Shown here: piece by piece, positions 1 through 9,053 of the stretch
How the letters are laid out: the number at the start of each line of letters is the position of its first letter
Position numbering within the stretch: the first letter of the stretch is position 1
NCBI RefSeq assembly: GCF_000485595.1
Contig: NW_014578847.1
Location: 23,179-55,068 of the forward strand
DNA length: 31,890 nucleotides
Direction of reading: 5' to 3'
Origin: Priapulus caudatus
Taxonomy: Eukaryota; Priapulida; Priapulimorpha; Priapulimorphida; Priapulidae
Made by a program: the position numbers and the translations under genes
Notes under the pieces: model-generated
Seen by the model: only the letters and a program-made list of their open reading frames with translations
The model's database searches: none
What the model was told of the DNA's origin: nothing

Positions 1-43
<43 letters not shown>

Positions 44-75
44 ACACGCACGCACGCACGCACGCACGCATGCAC
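1..75. repeat. CA / CGCA microsatellite
   Basis: The window opens inside a CA dinucleotide run that changes at about base 47 into CGCA tetranucleotides. The left end is cut by the window, so its full length is unknown. Confidence 0.95.
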
Positions 76-194
76 ATACTCGTGCGCGCGTACACACGCC
101 TTCGATGACACACGCACGCACGAGCACGCATGCATGCGCAAAAGCCCTAACTTCTTCATCGGCATGAGAACGGACGAGAAAATGAAACTAGAGT
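76..194. other. Short unassigned spacer
   Basis: Mixed sequence with leftover CACG/GCAC motifs from the neighbouring microsatellite. No coding frame or motif was recognised. Confidence 0.5.
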
Positions 195-729
195 CGCGTT
201 CACACGGTCATGGTTTGGCTCGAGCCAAATGGGCTAGATTTGGTTCGGGCCAAATTTGGCTCGGGCCGGTTTGAGTCGGAACGTTCACACGTACGCAAGT
301 GAATACTGTCTGTCAAATTCAAATTCAAATTCAAATAAATTTTATAGTCACAGATACTTTGGCAGTATGTCGCGAGATGGCGTAGTGTACGATTCAGAGT
401 GTTTACTTACGTTCCGAGCTCAATTATCAATCTTGAAAACGCGCCTCCTGATTAAATTTTCGAATTTTTATACTGTTTTGGACTTTATTTCGTCGAAGTA
501 CACGTTCGACACTCGCGGCATCTACCGCTCAACCAATTCTACCGCTCTACCGCTCGCCGAATACTGGTGCTAAAATTTGGCTCGGGCCTGGTCCGACGTT
601 TTCGATGGGGCCAAATCTGGCACGGGCCTAATTAGGCTCGGGGCAAAAACGTCCGTGTGAACGCTCGGCTCGAGCAAAATCTGGTGCGGGCCTAATTAGG
701 CTCGGGCCAAAAACGTCCGTGTGAACGCG
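195..729. mobile_element. MITE with 13-bp perfect terminal inverted repeats
   Basis: The left end (195-207) reads CGCGTTCACACGG and the right end (717-729) is its exact reverse complement. The similarity continues inward less perfectly into GGCTCGAGCC / GGCTCGGGCC. The inside is built from repeated GGCTCGGGCCAAAT-like blocks. A unit of about 68 bp ending in the terminal motif occurs twice near the right end (about 594-660 and 661-729). A 105-codon open frame inside shows no recognisable protein. No target-site duplication is clear, so the superfamily is open. The most likely reading is a non-autonomous DNA transposon, possibly with a partial internal duplication. Confidence 0.7.
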
Positions 730-1523
730 CGTTAGAACGATTGTCCCAGAGAGAGACTAATTATACCCCCACCCCCCTTCGAGCTGTTATGGTGCCTGTA
801 TGTGTCTTGTAGAATTTGTTAACGAACGGCTGTATGGGAAAAATCAGCTGCCACAGAAGGTGCAAACCAACGCAGAGTGAAACATAAACAACATCAAGCA
901 CATACACACACACGTACGCACGCACGCACGCACGCACGCACGCACGTGTAACGAGGAGTGTTTATGGTACATAAACACCGGCTACATCCGAGCTCGCCCG
1001 TCGCGGGAATGAATCCCGATGGTGACACTGAGGTGCGGCAAAGGAGAAGAGGCGACGGTGGAGAAGCACCCGCTCTCGAGGTCGCACCGTGAGAAACTCG
1101 CGCCGTGAGAAACGTGTCACTAAGGCGCGGGTTTACGATAACCAATTACGGACAGACTTAAAAGCGAAGGCTCAGGCCGAGCTCGAGAGTCCTTCCAACT
1201 GACTCTTGTTCACTCACTCGTCTCTAACGTTTATACGAAAACCATATAATATAAACCATAAATTATATTAAACTATATTTCGTATCTTGTACTTTGTGAC
1301 TGATTCTACTCTCATCATGTCGAACAATAAACGCCAGTGTGGTACGTTACGACCGTAGTTGTTGTCTCTCTGTTGGTTTGCGTACTCCCACTCCTGCATC
1401 TACCTACATATCTACACCTACCTACGCCTAGCCTTAGATCGCCAGTAGTCTTACTCCGCTAACGAAACACATCGTTACACACACACACACACACACACTC
1501 ACACACGCACGCACGCACACACA

Positions 1524-1564
<41 letters not shown>

Positions 1565-1592
1565 GCGTGCGCGCGCACACACATCTTTGAAN
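730..1592. other. Gene-poor spacer with CA/CGCA microsatellites
   Basis: Contains a CA/ACGC microsatellite at about 901-947 and a long CA microsatellite at about 1475-1582. The remainder is AT-rich or mixed sequence without a supported gene. The 83-codon minus-strand frame at 894-1145 ends in translated CACG repeats and looks spurious. Confidence 0.75.
1475..1582. repeat. CA-rich microsatellite
   Basis: Runs of CA broken by CGCACG and CATA steps. It lies directly against the end of the ankyrin exon on the minus strand, separated by the N at 1592. Confidence 0.9.
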
Positions 1593-1810
1593 ATCATCGT
1601 CCGCGTGATCTACGTTAGCGCCAGCACCTAATAACGCTGCGACCGCATCCGTATGACCGATACCAGCTGCTGCTAGTAATCTGTAATTTGTGAAGTACTG
1701 TGGTAATCTGTCTATTCTCGTCGGTGGTCTCTCGGTCGTCTTCCTAACTGTAGTAGATTGATGGATGCTCATATTGCCAGTGATATATTGTGCTTCTCGA
1801 TACTTGAAAT
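1593..1810 (-). CDS. Partial exon of an ankyrin-repeat protein
   Basis: Read on the minus strand, the frame contains LLAAAGIGHTDAVAALLGAG followed by ANVDHADDD. This is a near-consensus ankyrin repeat: helix-turn-helix with the G-H-x-x-x-V-x-x-L-L-x-x-G-A-x-V pattern. The exon is preceded by a good splice acceptor, a TTTTTTTCTCCAG tract with AG at 1811-1812, so it begins at 1810 rather than at the upstream ATG. About 45 residues of unrecognised sequence precede the repeat. The reading stops being protein-like at the N (1592) and turns into translated microsatellite. The 3' part of the exon is therefore missing, either by a real break or by an assembly join. Ankyrin repeats are protein-interaction modules, and no specific function can be assigned from one repeat. 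Confidence 0.7.
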
Positions 1811-2437
1811 CTGGAGAAAAAAACATTTCATCTCTCGTAATTAGAAGAAGGTTTTAAATTTGTTTCCTTCTCACACTGTACGCTAGCATGCGGCTGTGTT
1901 TGATTACACATGACACAGTCATGACACACACGTGACAAATCTGAACTAAAACGATGATAATTATCCGTGTATTTATAAAAGGGTTTAATTTCATAGATAC
2001 GAAGATTTAATAGATGTGAATATTTAATGAGGGAAAAATATTAATTGTAACGTTTTTTTTATGGAAAATCGAAAATGCCGTCAGAACGATTGCAAAGCGG
2101 ACATGATTTAATAAGAGCAAACTTACTGTTTGTCTATCGTATTTCAGGCACGTGTAGCGGTAGCTGGCGACCCCTGGCGATGTTGATCACTGTCCTGACA
2201 CCTGAGAAAACAATACACCTGATGTGACATTCTATCGTGTGAGACTGATGAACTAAAATCATATATACATATATATAAACTAATCTTTGTTAGTGAGGTT
2301 ACGAAATACAGAGAATTTTAGGAGTACAGATTCCGGGAAATTTTCAAAAATATTTCTTTAAATTTCTAAAACTTTGGGTGCGTATAAGGCAACATAAGGT
2401 CTTATAAGCTGCGAAGTTACGAAGTTACTTGCACTCT

Positions 2438-2515
2438 GCTATATATATATATATTATATTCACACAAGCACGCACGCACACATGCACATATAATATATAT
2501 ATATATATATATAAA
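2438..2515. repeat. AT/TA simple repeat with CA core
   Basis: Two TA runs flank a short CACACAAGCACGCACGCACA core. The flanking runs are self-complementary and could extrude as a cruciform or hairpin. Confidence 0.75.
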
Positions 2516-2984
2516 TTTTTAAATAATATACAGGTACATACATAAATTTTAATCGAAAAAATTTACGATTGGATTTATTAAATCAATGTAAAGTGTGGTT
2601 TGCAGATGTTACAAATGGTAGTTGGGTGATTGGAAATGTCGCGACGGTGGTTGCATAATGGGGTAGTCGGCGGCAGCGCGTTTGATGTAGTATGGATGAT
2701 GGAGATGAGAAACGGTTGTGAGAGAGTTGGTGTGCATGTGTGCAGCGGGTGTGGTTGTCCGCGCGCGCGACTTTCTTTGTTAGCTAGAAATGTATAAATG
2801 GAAGGTTCTTGGTTGAGAGAGGAGAACAAGAAGAGGGAGAACAAGAGTGTGCGAGGCACCCGGCTGCGTGCCTCGGTGCGCGCGTATGTGGGTTGAGAAA
2901 CAATAATACTATTTGCGAAACACAACTGCTTGGACTTTGGAGTTTTCCTTATTCATCGCTACAACAAATTTACTTTGAACCGGT

Positions 2985-3170
2985 GTAGCGCAAAATTTCT
3001 GACTTGCGAAATATCTGAGATAGCCCCGCCCCGCCCCGCGCCTATGCGCACGCGCATGCGCACTTCGCGTGCGTCCCGACCCGACTAATCACGGCTCGTC
3101 TTTGTGTGCGAAATTTCTGACCTGCGAAATATATGATATATGATGTGTATGCACATGCGCACTTCGCATA
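2985..3170. repeat. Diverged direct duplication, spacing about 118 bp
   Basis: The block GCGAAATTTCTGAC followed by TGCGAAATAT occurs near 2990 and again near 3108. In each case it is followed by a GCGCATGCGCACTTCGC-like segment. The copies differ by several substitutions and small indels, and the GC-rich insert is present only in the first. Confidence 0.6.
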
Positions 3171-3199
3171 TATGCTCAAATATGGCGATTTCCACTTTA

Positions 3200-3630
3200 G
3201 CTAAGACACCAGCTGGTGGAGAAGGAGGTGGGGTAGAAGCTTGTGGAGAAGGAGGAAGGGGAGAATGAGGAGGGGGAGAAGCTGGTGAAGAATGAGGAAG
3301 GGGAGAAGGGAAGGAGAATGAGAAACAAGAGAAGAGAAGCTAGTGGAGAAGGAGGAGGGGGAGAAGCTGGTGGCGAATAAGAAAGAGGAGAAAGGAGAAG
3401 TTGGTGGAGAAGGAGGAGGGGAGAAGCTGGTGGAGAAAGAGGAGGGGGAGAAGCTGGTGAAGAAAGCGGAAGGGGAGAAAGGAGAAGCTAGTGGAGAAGG
3501 AGTAGGGGAGAAGCTGGTGGAGAAGGAGGAGAGGGAGAAAGAGGGGGGAATGAGGAAGGGGAGAAGGGAGAAGCTGGTGGAGAAGGAAGGGGAGAAGGGA
3601 GAATCTGCCAACCCAGCCCCCCCTGTACAT
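3200..3630. repeat. GA-rich minisatellite (GGAGAAGCTGGTGGAGAAGG type)
   Basis: Tandem, imperfect units of roughly 27-30 bp built around GGAGAAGCTGGTGGAGAAGG. The plus strand is almost pure purine, a candidate triplex (H-DNA) former. Open frames on both strands through this tract are low-complexity and not credible genes. A short inverted relic of the motif (CTCCACCAGCTTCTCC) lies at about 3675-3691, just before the N at 3692. Confidence 0.9.
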
Positions 3631-3997
3631 CAATGAAATGCTGCCGCAGCACGCTTCCCCTTTCTAACCTTTCTCCTCCACCAGCTTCTCCNGCTTTCAA
3701 GTGCTGCGCCAAACTTGAAAATGATCATCAAATATATGGGAATCTTTAAGAATTTTGAAATTACATCTCTGGGTGTTTATTTGCAAATTAACGCGATTTC
3801 TTATTTTTTTGGTAAATTTTGCCCTTGACCTTGGCCTAAATGCATGTCCTTGAGTTCTAGCGATCTCAAAGGTATCACCAAATGAATGGTCATCCCCATT
3901 TAGTTGGAATCAACACCTTAAATGTTTTTCTACGCTGTTTGGTTCCAAAATTAAGCGCGTTTGAACATTAAGACCCGGTGGACTGGCGGCCATCTTG

Positions 3998-4030
3998 GAT
4001 TTGACCTCTCAGGTCCTCAGAGGTCAAATC
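3998..4030. repeat. Perfect 12-bp inverted repeat
   Basis: GATTTGACCTCT at 3998-4009 is the exact reverse complement of 4019-4030, with a 9-base loop. It lies just after a GGCGGCCATCTTGGATTT motif. It is probably a repeat-family fragment, and no regulatory role is shown. Confidence 0.8.
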
Positions 4031-4231
4031 TGACTTCCTCCACATCTGAAAATAAACATCATGTATATACTAACTATGCTAGAAATTTCATGCTTTTCTC
4101 ATAAAATGCACAATTGTTATAATATGAGAGCTTATCAACTGTACTATAGAGGCTACTGTCCCTTTAAAGAATGATGCAAAAACCCTAAAAAGTGCCCCAA
4201 CCCTAATTAACCCTGACCCTAATTAAATTTA

Positions 4232-4430
4232 AAATATATGTTAAAATTAGAAGTGCCTAGTAAACATATCCTATCACCCCTTTCAGCCGGCTGCGTTACT
4301 TCTAATTTTAACATATATTTTAATATATATTTTAATACATATTTTAATATATATTTAAAAATATATGTTAAAATTAGAAGTGCCTAGTAAACATATCCTA
4401 TCGCACCTCTCAGCCGGGTGCGTTACCGAC
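4232..4430. repeat. Duplicated block with an inverted third arm
   Basis: A block of about 65 bp, starting ATATATGTTAAAATTAGAAG and running through CTAGTAAACATATCCTATC to CAGCCGG, occurs in direct orientation at about 4232-4305 and 4362-4430. Between the copies an inverted partial copy (ACTTCTAATTTTAACATATA, about 4297-4318) can pair with either flanking copy. This resembles the ends of a small fold-back or MITE element. Confidence 0.65.
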
Positions 4431-4687
4431 CTCTCTCGCCACGTAGTCTTAATTGCGAGATGGGAACTTGTGGCTACTTCAATACATAATAAAGTAAGAT
4501 AACAATAGATTAATGAAGAAAGTATTTATACAGCAGATCAAAGAGGAAGGAAGAAACTGGGGAAATTAAATCTTAATAATCCTAGAGGAGTACGAACTAG
4601 AAATCTCATTTACAGCCATAGGATTAAAACCAAAAAGAGCCTGGAAAAAAACAAGTCAAAGATGCCATACTCAAACGAGTACCGTCA

Positions 4688-4985
4688 ACTGGGGCTACTT
4701 TGAACAGAGGGGCAATTAATTAACATTGATCACCCCAGGCCAAAAAAAGATGAAATGAGAATTATGGCTATATGGGCAATCTTATTGACAAAATTATTTT
4801 TGCATATTTTCTGTTGATGAATAAAATATTTTACAATGTATTTGAATATTTAATACATGAAATAGGAGTGCCGCAGTAAATTGCAAATCGCTGACTTGAA
4901 ATTGTAAAAAAATTAGCATCCTGCAAACTTTCACAAGTACGGACCACACAGAGGTACACACAATGTTCAAAATAACCCCTAACAC
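4688..4985. mobile_element. Possible MITE with GGGGCTACTTTGAACA-like ends
   Basis: The left motif GGGGCTACTTTGAACA (about 4692-4708) is matched imperfectly in inverted orientation by TGTTCAAAATAACCCCT (about 4963-4980). The roughly 290 bp between them are AT-rich. Two overlapping minus-strand frames of 63-65 codons here look incidental. The inverted ends are imperfect and no target-site duplication was confirmed, so this is tentative. Confidence 0.35.
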
Positions 4986-5156
4986 AGGGGGTTTCTTTGA
5001 ACAAATAAAAATCCAAAAAAATTATCACATCACTTTAACCAATCTGATAATAAATTTATACAACCATTCTTTTGAATCAAGTATAGCCCCAATATAGCTC
5101 ACCATTCAAAGATTTCTTCCTACCATGTGCAATGATTTTTTTTTAATATATGAAAA
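4986..5156. other. Short AT-rich spacer
   Basis: No gene or clear motif. It contains a second motif related to the preceding MITE end (GGGTTTCTTTGAACA) and a poly-T run just before the minisatellite. Confidence 0.5.
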
Positions 5157-5500
5157 CGGGTGAATGGCATGGGGTAAATGGCATGGGGGTAATTGTCGGG
5201 GGGGAGTAACTGTCTGGGGGTAATTGTCCGGGGGGTAAATGTCCGAGGGGTAATTGTCCGAGGGGTAATTGTCCGTCGGGTAAATGTCCGGGGGGTAATT
5301 GTCCTGGGGGCAATTGTCTTTGGGGTGATTGTCCGGAGGTAATTGTCCGGGGGTAAATGTCAGGGGGGTAATTGCTCGGAGGGTAAATGTCCGGGGGGTA
5401 ATTGTCCGGGGGGTAAATGGCATGGGGGTTAATGGTATGGGGGTAATTGTCCGGGGGTAATTGTCCGGGGGAGATTGTCCGGGGGGTGTTTGTCCTAGAA
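5157..5500. repeat. G-rich minisatellite (GGGGTAATTGTCCG type)
   Basis: More than 20 imperfect units of about 14-15 bp, alternating GGGGTAATTGTCCG, GGGGTAAATGTCCG and GGGGTAAATGGCATG. G runs recur every unit on the plus strand. The 135-codon proline/threonine-rich minus-strand frame is a translation of the repeat, not a gene. The right edge lies directly against the gypsy integrase remnant, which loses its upstream part here. Confidence 0.95.
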
Positions 5501-5501
5501 C

Positions 5502-5867
5502 CATTTTGACCATAAACCGCTAGCTGTTGAAAGGAGGAAAGGCAGTATGGTCACTGCTTGCCGAGGATCGTTCACAATCACACGGAACGTTTCCCACTTC
5601 AAGCGCGTTGACACAACACAACGTGACAAAGAACCAGCAGATGATGCTCCCGATGAGACACTGGATGATGCCAGTGATGCCGACCACGAAATTCCGCCTG
5701 AGAATGGAAATGGCAGCACTTCGCTTAAATCGTGCATACGTCAGCAGAGCACATGCCCAGAGCGCGGACAGAGGTTACCAGTCTGTTTCAGAGACTATAC
5801 CGGACTACCCGAACACTTCGCAAACGAGTGTCGACTGCAAGTGTCGACGGCAAGTGTCGACTGGTAA
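5502..5867 (+). pseudogene. pol: C-terminal end of a Ty3/gypsy Pol polyprotein (integrase tail)
   Basis: In one plus-strand frame the sequence reads FDHKPLAVERRKGSMVTA and then GSFTITRNVSHFKRV. This is the small beta-barrel C-terminal domain that ends gypsy integrases, with a typical K-G-S/T-M-V-T-A core and an ITRNxSHFK signature. A polar, Asp/Glu-rich tail of about 85 residues follows up to the stop at 5865-5867. The catalytic core, reverse transcriptase and gag are absent, because the G-rich minisatellite replaces everything upstream. The ATG at 5547 is internal to the original frame and not a true start. An LTR downstream in the right orientation supports the call. This is a dead fragment. 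Confidence 0.75.
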
Positions 5868-6304
5868 TCATGCCGCGTTAAGCTCAGTTGGAAAAAGATC
5901 GGATTATCGAGGTGAAGTACTAGTGACCTCTCCCTCTTTGTTTTCCACAAACCGAATTTGGCGTAATCACTTTGCGTTGAGTTCTGTTCGTGTCAAAAAC
6001 AACCATTTTGAAAAGTTGGTTGTTCTTATGTGTTTTGACTAAATTGTTAATAATTTGTAGTTTGATTTGATATTCGCTCTGCCGTAAGTTCATGAGTTTC
6101 AGCAAAAATTTCTGTATAATCATTGTAATACCATGATAATAGTTTTAAACATTTTAGGCTCCATCATTGTTCCATATCGTAAATCCGACATAATTGTCGA
6201 TAGGCTTAAAGTGTTATCTAACATGCCTATATAATCAAAATTTCTATTATACAGATTCTGAACAAGGCTAAAGGAGAACAAGTTCTTATCTAGAAAGGGA
6301 GGAA
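5868..6304 (+). other. Gypsy 3' untranslated region with polypurine tract
   Basis: Non-coding stretch between the pol stop and the LTR. A short tandem motif, AGTGTCGAC repeated about three times, lies at 5828-5863, overlapping the pol end. The purine run AGAAAGGGAGGA at about 6292-6303 sits immediately before the TG of the LTR, where a polypurine tract primes plus-strand synthesis. Confidence 0.65.
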
Positions 6305-6491
6305 TGTAGTGTTCATGTAATTCCAAAACCCCTCTTCGGTTCTCCCCTAGTGATCATTCTCTGTACCCACAGGAACCAGAAGTTCGGCCATATATAGAGG
6401 ATGAGCATAATGTTAGCTAACAGAATTATTCAATTAAAGTATTGTGATTATATCCAGATTTATCGTCATTCGTTCAGCCTTCAGCATCACA
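6305..6491 (+). mobile_element. 3' LTR of the gypsy element (187 bp)
   Basis: The segment starts TGTAGTG directly after the polypurine tract and ends CATCACA, giving the TG...CA ends expected of an LTR. A TATATAGAGG box lies at 6391-6400. An AATTAAAG polyadenylation-like signal follows at about 6431-6438. No matching 5' LTR is in the window, in line with 5' truncation of the element. The right boundary could shift by two bases, since a CA also ends at 6489. Confidence 0.65.
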
Positions 6492-6970
6492 TCTAGGACA
6501 CCTCAAATCTTACACAACCTTTTAACTATAACACAACTTCTTAAATCTCAGACAAATTTTTTACTCTAATTCAGCTTCATGGCGATATCTTGATTCTAAA
6601 CGAATTACTAATTTTAAGACAACTTTTTTACACAAAGCTAACATTAATAACTCTAAGACAACTAATTAATTCTGATGCAACTTCTTTAACTGTAAGTCGT
6701 TTACATTGTAAGAATACTTTTTAACTGTGAGACAACTTCTTAACTACAAGACAACATCCTACCTCTAAGACAACGTCTAGGACAGCTCGAATCTATAACA
6801 ACTATTTCACTATAAGACAATCCTCATGTACAGCACAACTTCTTAATTCTAAGACAAATTTGAACTATAATGCAATTTTATGACGAAATGTTGAATCTAC
6901 ATTTTTGATAATCTTAGAACTTTATGAAAACTTCCTAACTCTAAAACATTATAATAATTTTAGCACAACA
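6492..6970. repeat. Degenerate 19-bp satellite (GACAACTTCTTAACTCTAA)
   Basis: Successive units such as GACAACTTCTTAACTACAA, GACAACATCCTACCTCTAA and CACAACTTCTTAAATCTCA recur at a 19-base step over about 480 bp. Irregular patches interrupt it. The repeat starts right at the LTR end. Divergence between units is high, so the array is old. Confidence 0.8.
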
Positions 6971-7621
6971 TTTGCCCGTGAGGCAGGCAGCGATGTATTA
7001 TCGCCGCTAGTAGACACCGCATAACGCGTCAATAGCAGAGAGTACAAGGTCTATGGCTTTACACTCTCTGCCAATCCCAACCTCCTCCGTTACATCAGGG
7101 TGAGGGAGTGCAACTATGGAAACGTAAGATACCTCATCCCACGATTGTTTTATACTCTCCCTCCTGGTCTCATCTATCCGTCAACAACCGTAATAGCATA
7201 AACATTAATCGTGCTCGTCTGTAACCGAGCATCGGTTATAGCTATTATATTACGCCATATAATAACACCATAGTGCACACTTAATTAAATTAAGAATAAA
7301 CGATTACCGCGGTTCTTGGAATAATGTCGTCATATTTTATGCGATTATCAGAGGAAACTACATCACTTGTCAAAATAACAGTTACTCTCAGGTTAATTAC
7401 ATCGACTTGTCATGAAATGAAACTGGGTAAGAACAGTCGCATCGTTTTAAAAGGCGGATTATCTTGTAAATTTAAAATTATGTTAATGGCCGTCTGTCTT
7501 TAAAGAGATATTGTGCTACCTTGTATTCGTGCTTTCCTCCATGCTCGGTCGAAACGGCGCAACACTGGATGGCTTGCAGCCAAACAATTCCTTTGCAGCG
7601 TGACGAAAGCCTTTGTACTTG
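6971..7621. other. Unassigned region
   Basis: Mixed sequence with no supported gene. The only structure noticed is an imperfect hairpin at about 7037-7072 (GCAGAGAGTACAAGG against CTTTACACTCTCTGC). Confidence 0.5.
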
Positions 7622-8274
7622 TCTAAGCGAGTGATTCTGTTCCCCGCTCCGCAGGCTCTACGGTTTAGTGAGTGCGCTAGTGGCACCCGTTTGTTATAGG
7701 GGTAGTAACAGGTTGCGTCGATATAGAGTCCACGATAGATCCACAGATAGATAATACGAACACAGTATTATGAAAGCTACTCCTCGTGCGTCTATTTCAG
7801 CTCAATCAGACACATTACACACTCTACGAAACTACACGGATATCTACATACACACCGAATCGTAACCGAATATCAGTAACCTCGTACCGTAAGGCGTGGA
7901 TCGCGAAGTAGCTCGGCAGGGGTGAAGGTGGACAGTTGAAGGTAGGAGGGGAAGATGGCAAGGAAAAGTATAGAATGAATAGGATCAGGAGCGGGGGAAA
8001 AACTGGACCGTGTTGCGGAAGGGATGGAAGCCGAGTCTCTTTGTTCTTGCGCATTTGCTGTCAACAAGGCCATAAAGTTATCTAGGCTAATAATTGGGTC
8101 GCGCATCGCGCGCGACTCCACCGCGCGCGACTCCACCGCGCGGCGCGGCTGAATGAGACCCCCGGGAAATTAGCAAAGTGCGCCCACGTATGGAGAAGCC
8201 AAGTGTAGAGAAGCCGCGGGTGGAGACGCCAGGTGTAGAGAAGCTTTCTTACCCCTGCCGCCTCCCTACACTTG
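7622..8274. repeat. 650-bp dispersed repeat, copy 1
   Basis: This block is nearly identical (a few percent of bases differ, with a 2-bp indel) to 23163-23813 in the same orientation. It starts TCTAAGCGAGTGATTCTG and ends CTCCCTACACTTG. Inside are a 17-bp tandem duplication (CGCGCGACTCCAC, about 8100-8140) and a short GTAGAGAAGCC-type tandem (about 8189-8243). Each copy carries an 87-codon minus-strand open frame (7873-8136 here) that I do not recognise. It has no TG/CA ends, obvious inverted termini or target-site duplication. It could be an unclassified mobile element or a segmental duplication. Confidence 0.85.
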
Positions 8275-9053
8275 CCCCGGGGTTCCGAAACGTTAGGAGC
8301 CGCAACCTGTGGCGAGTAACGTTGCGCCATCACGTACGGAACGCAGTGATGGTGCAACGGTGTCGTAGTAGGCCAAAGCAGGTCGCAGTAGGGGGTAGTA
8401 CACGAATGTGTAGGAGGTGATGCGGTACGGTACAACACGTTTCAATAACTATCTATTTTTTTTTCTTCTAAATGCCAGCACTAGATATATGTGCTGCGGG
8501 ATCGGCCAGACGTCATTATATAGACCGGCGCGGCAATACACGAGACGTACGAGGACGAGTACGTCGAACGAACAATAGGGGGATATCTTAAGCCCTTGAA
8601 TAGGGCAACACAGCAATACGGCAATACGTTAATAGATGAACACATTGTTACGGTAATACGGTGATACGTTACATTAATACATCAACACGCCAATACATTA
8701 CTGGATCCATACATTACATCAATACATCAATATACATGAATCGTCATTCCACGGTCTGGGCGGGACTGGGACGTCGGTGTGCCAGTCCTTCTCTTCTATT
8801 GGCTAATCGTAGTCGTAGTAGGGTGACCGTCGGCCGCGTGGAGCTGCAGGAGCTACTGTGCCCTCATGAGCTCCAGGGGCGTGCGGCGTCGTGGCGGGAT
8901 GCCAGCCGCGCCGCGCCGCGCCGTTAACGTCTAGCAGCTAGCCTGCTAGGGCTGTGGGCTTGCTAGGATGAGGGCCGAGTCCCCCTCTACGTTGCGTACC
9001 CCAGCCCCCCCCCCACACCCGACCCCCCTCATCCTACCCCGTCACCAAAGGAC
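8275..9053. other. Unassigned region with AATAC-rich degenerate repeats
   Basis: At about 8608-8735 the motif CAATAC / TAATACG recurs at irregular 9-15 bp spacing (a degenerate simple repeat). A CCGCG run lies at about 8905-8925 and C runs at 9005-9030. No gene supported. Confidence 0.55.

Larger units (their letters stand above)
1811..3190. other. Gene-poor region with AT microsatellite and a degenerate duplication
   Basis: Likely intron or upstream sequence of the ankyrin exon, followed by intergenic DNA. It includes an AT-rich simple repeat interrupted by a CACG stretch (about 2438-2515) whose AT arms could pair, and a diverged duplication at 2985-3170. The 115-codon minus-strand frame at 2578-2925 is not recognisable as a protein. 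Confidence 0.6.
3631..4690. other. Gene-free AT-rich region with small repeats
   Basis: No coding frame is supported. The stretch holds the perfect 12-bp inverted repeat at 3998-4030, three degenerate CCCTAA telomere-like motifs at about 4182-4224, and the duplicated block at 4232-4430. Confidence 0.7.

Noticed and set aside
256-573. 105-codon plus-strand frame
   Set aside because: It lies wholly inside the MITE, has no domain, and repeats of the element make up its edges.
3201-3636. Overlapping frames of 97-136 codons on both strands
   Set aside because: They are translations of the GA minisatellite (Glu/Lys or Ser/Pro/Phe repeats).
4182-4224. Telomere-like CCCTAA motifs
   Set aside because: Only about three degenerate units in AT-rich DNA; not evidence of a chromosome end.
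5106-5513. 135-codon Pro/Thr-rich minus-strand frame
   Set aside because: It is a direct translation of the GGGGTAATTGTCCG minisatellite.
6492-6970. CRISPR-like array
   Set aside because: The 19-bp units are back to back without spacers and the context is eukaryotic, so it is a satellite.
7622-8274. 650-bp repeat as a solo LTR pair
   Set aside because: No TG...CA ends, polypurine tract, primer site or flanking target duplication, and the 15 kb between the copies contains no matching retroelement.
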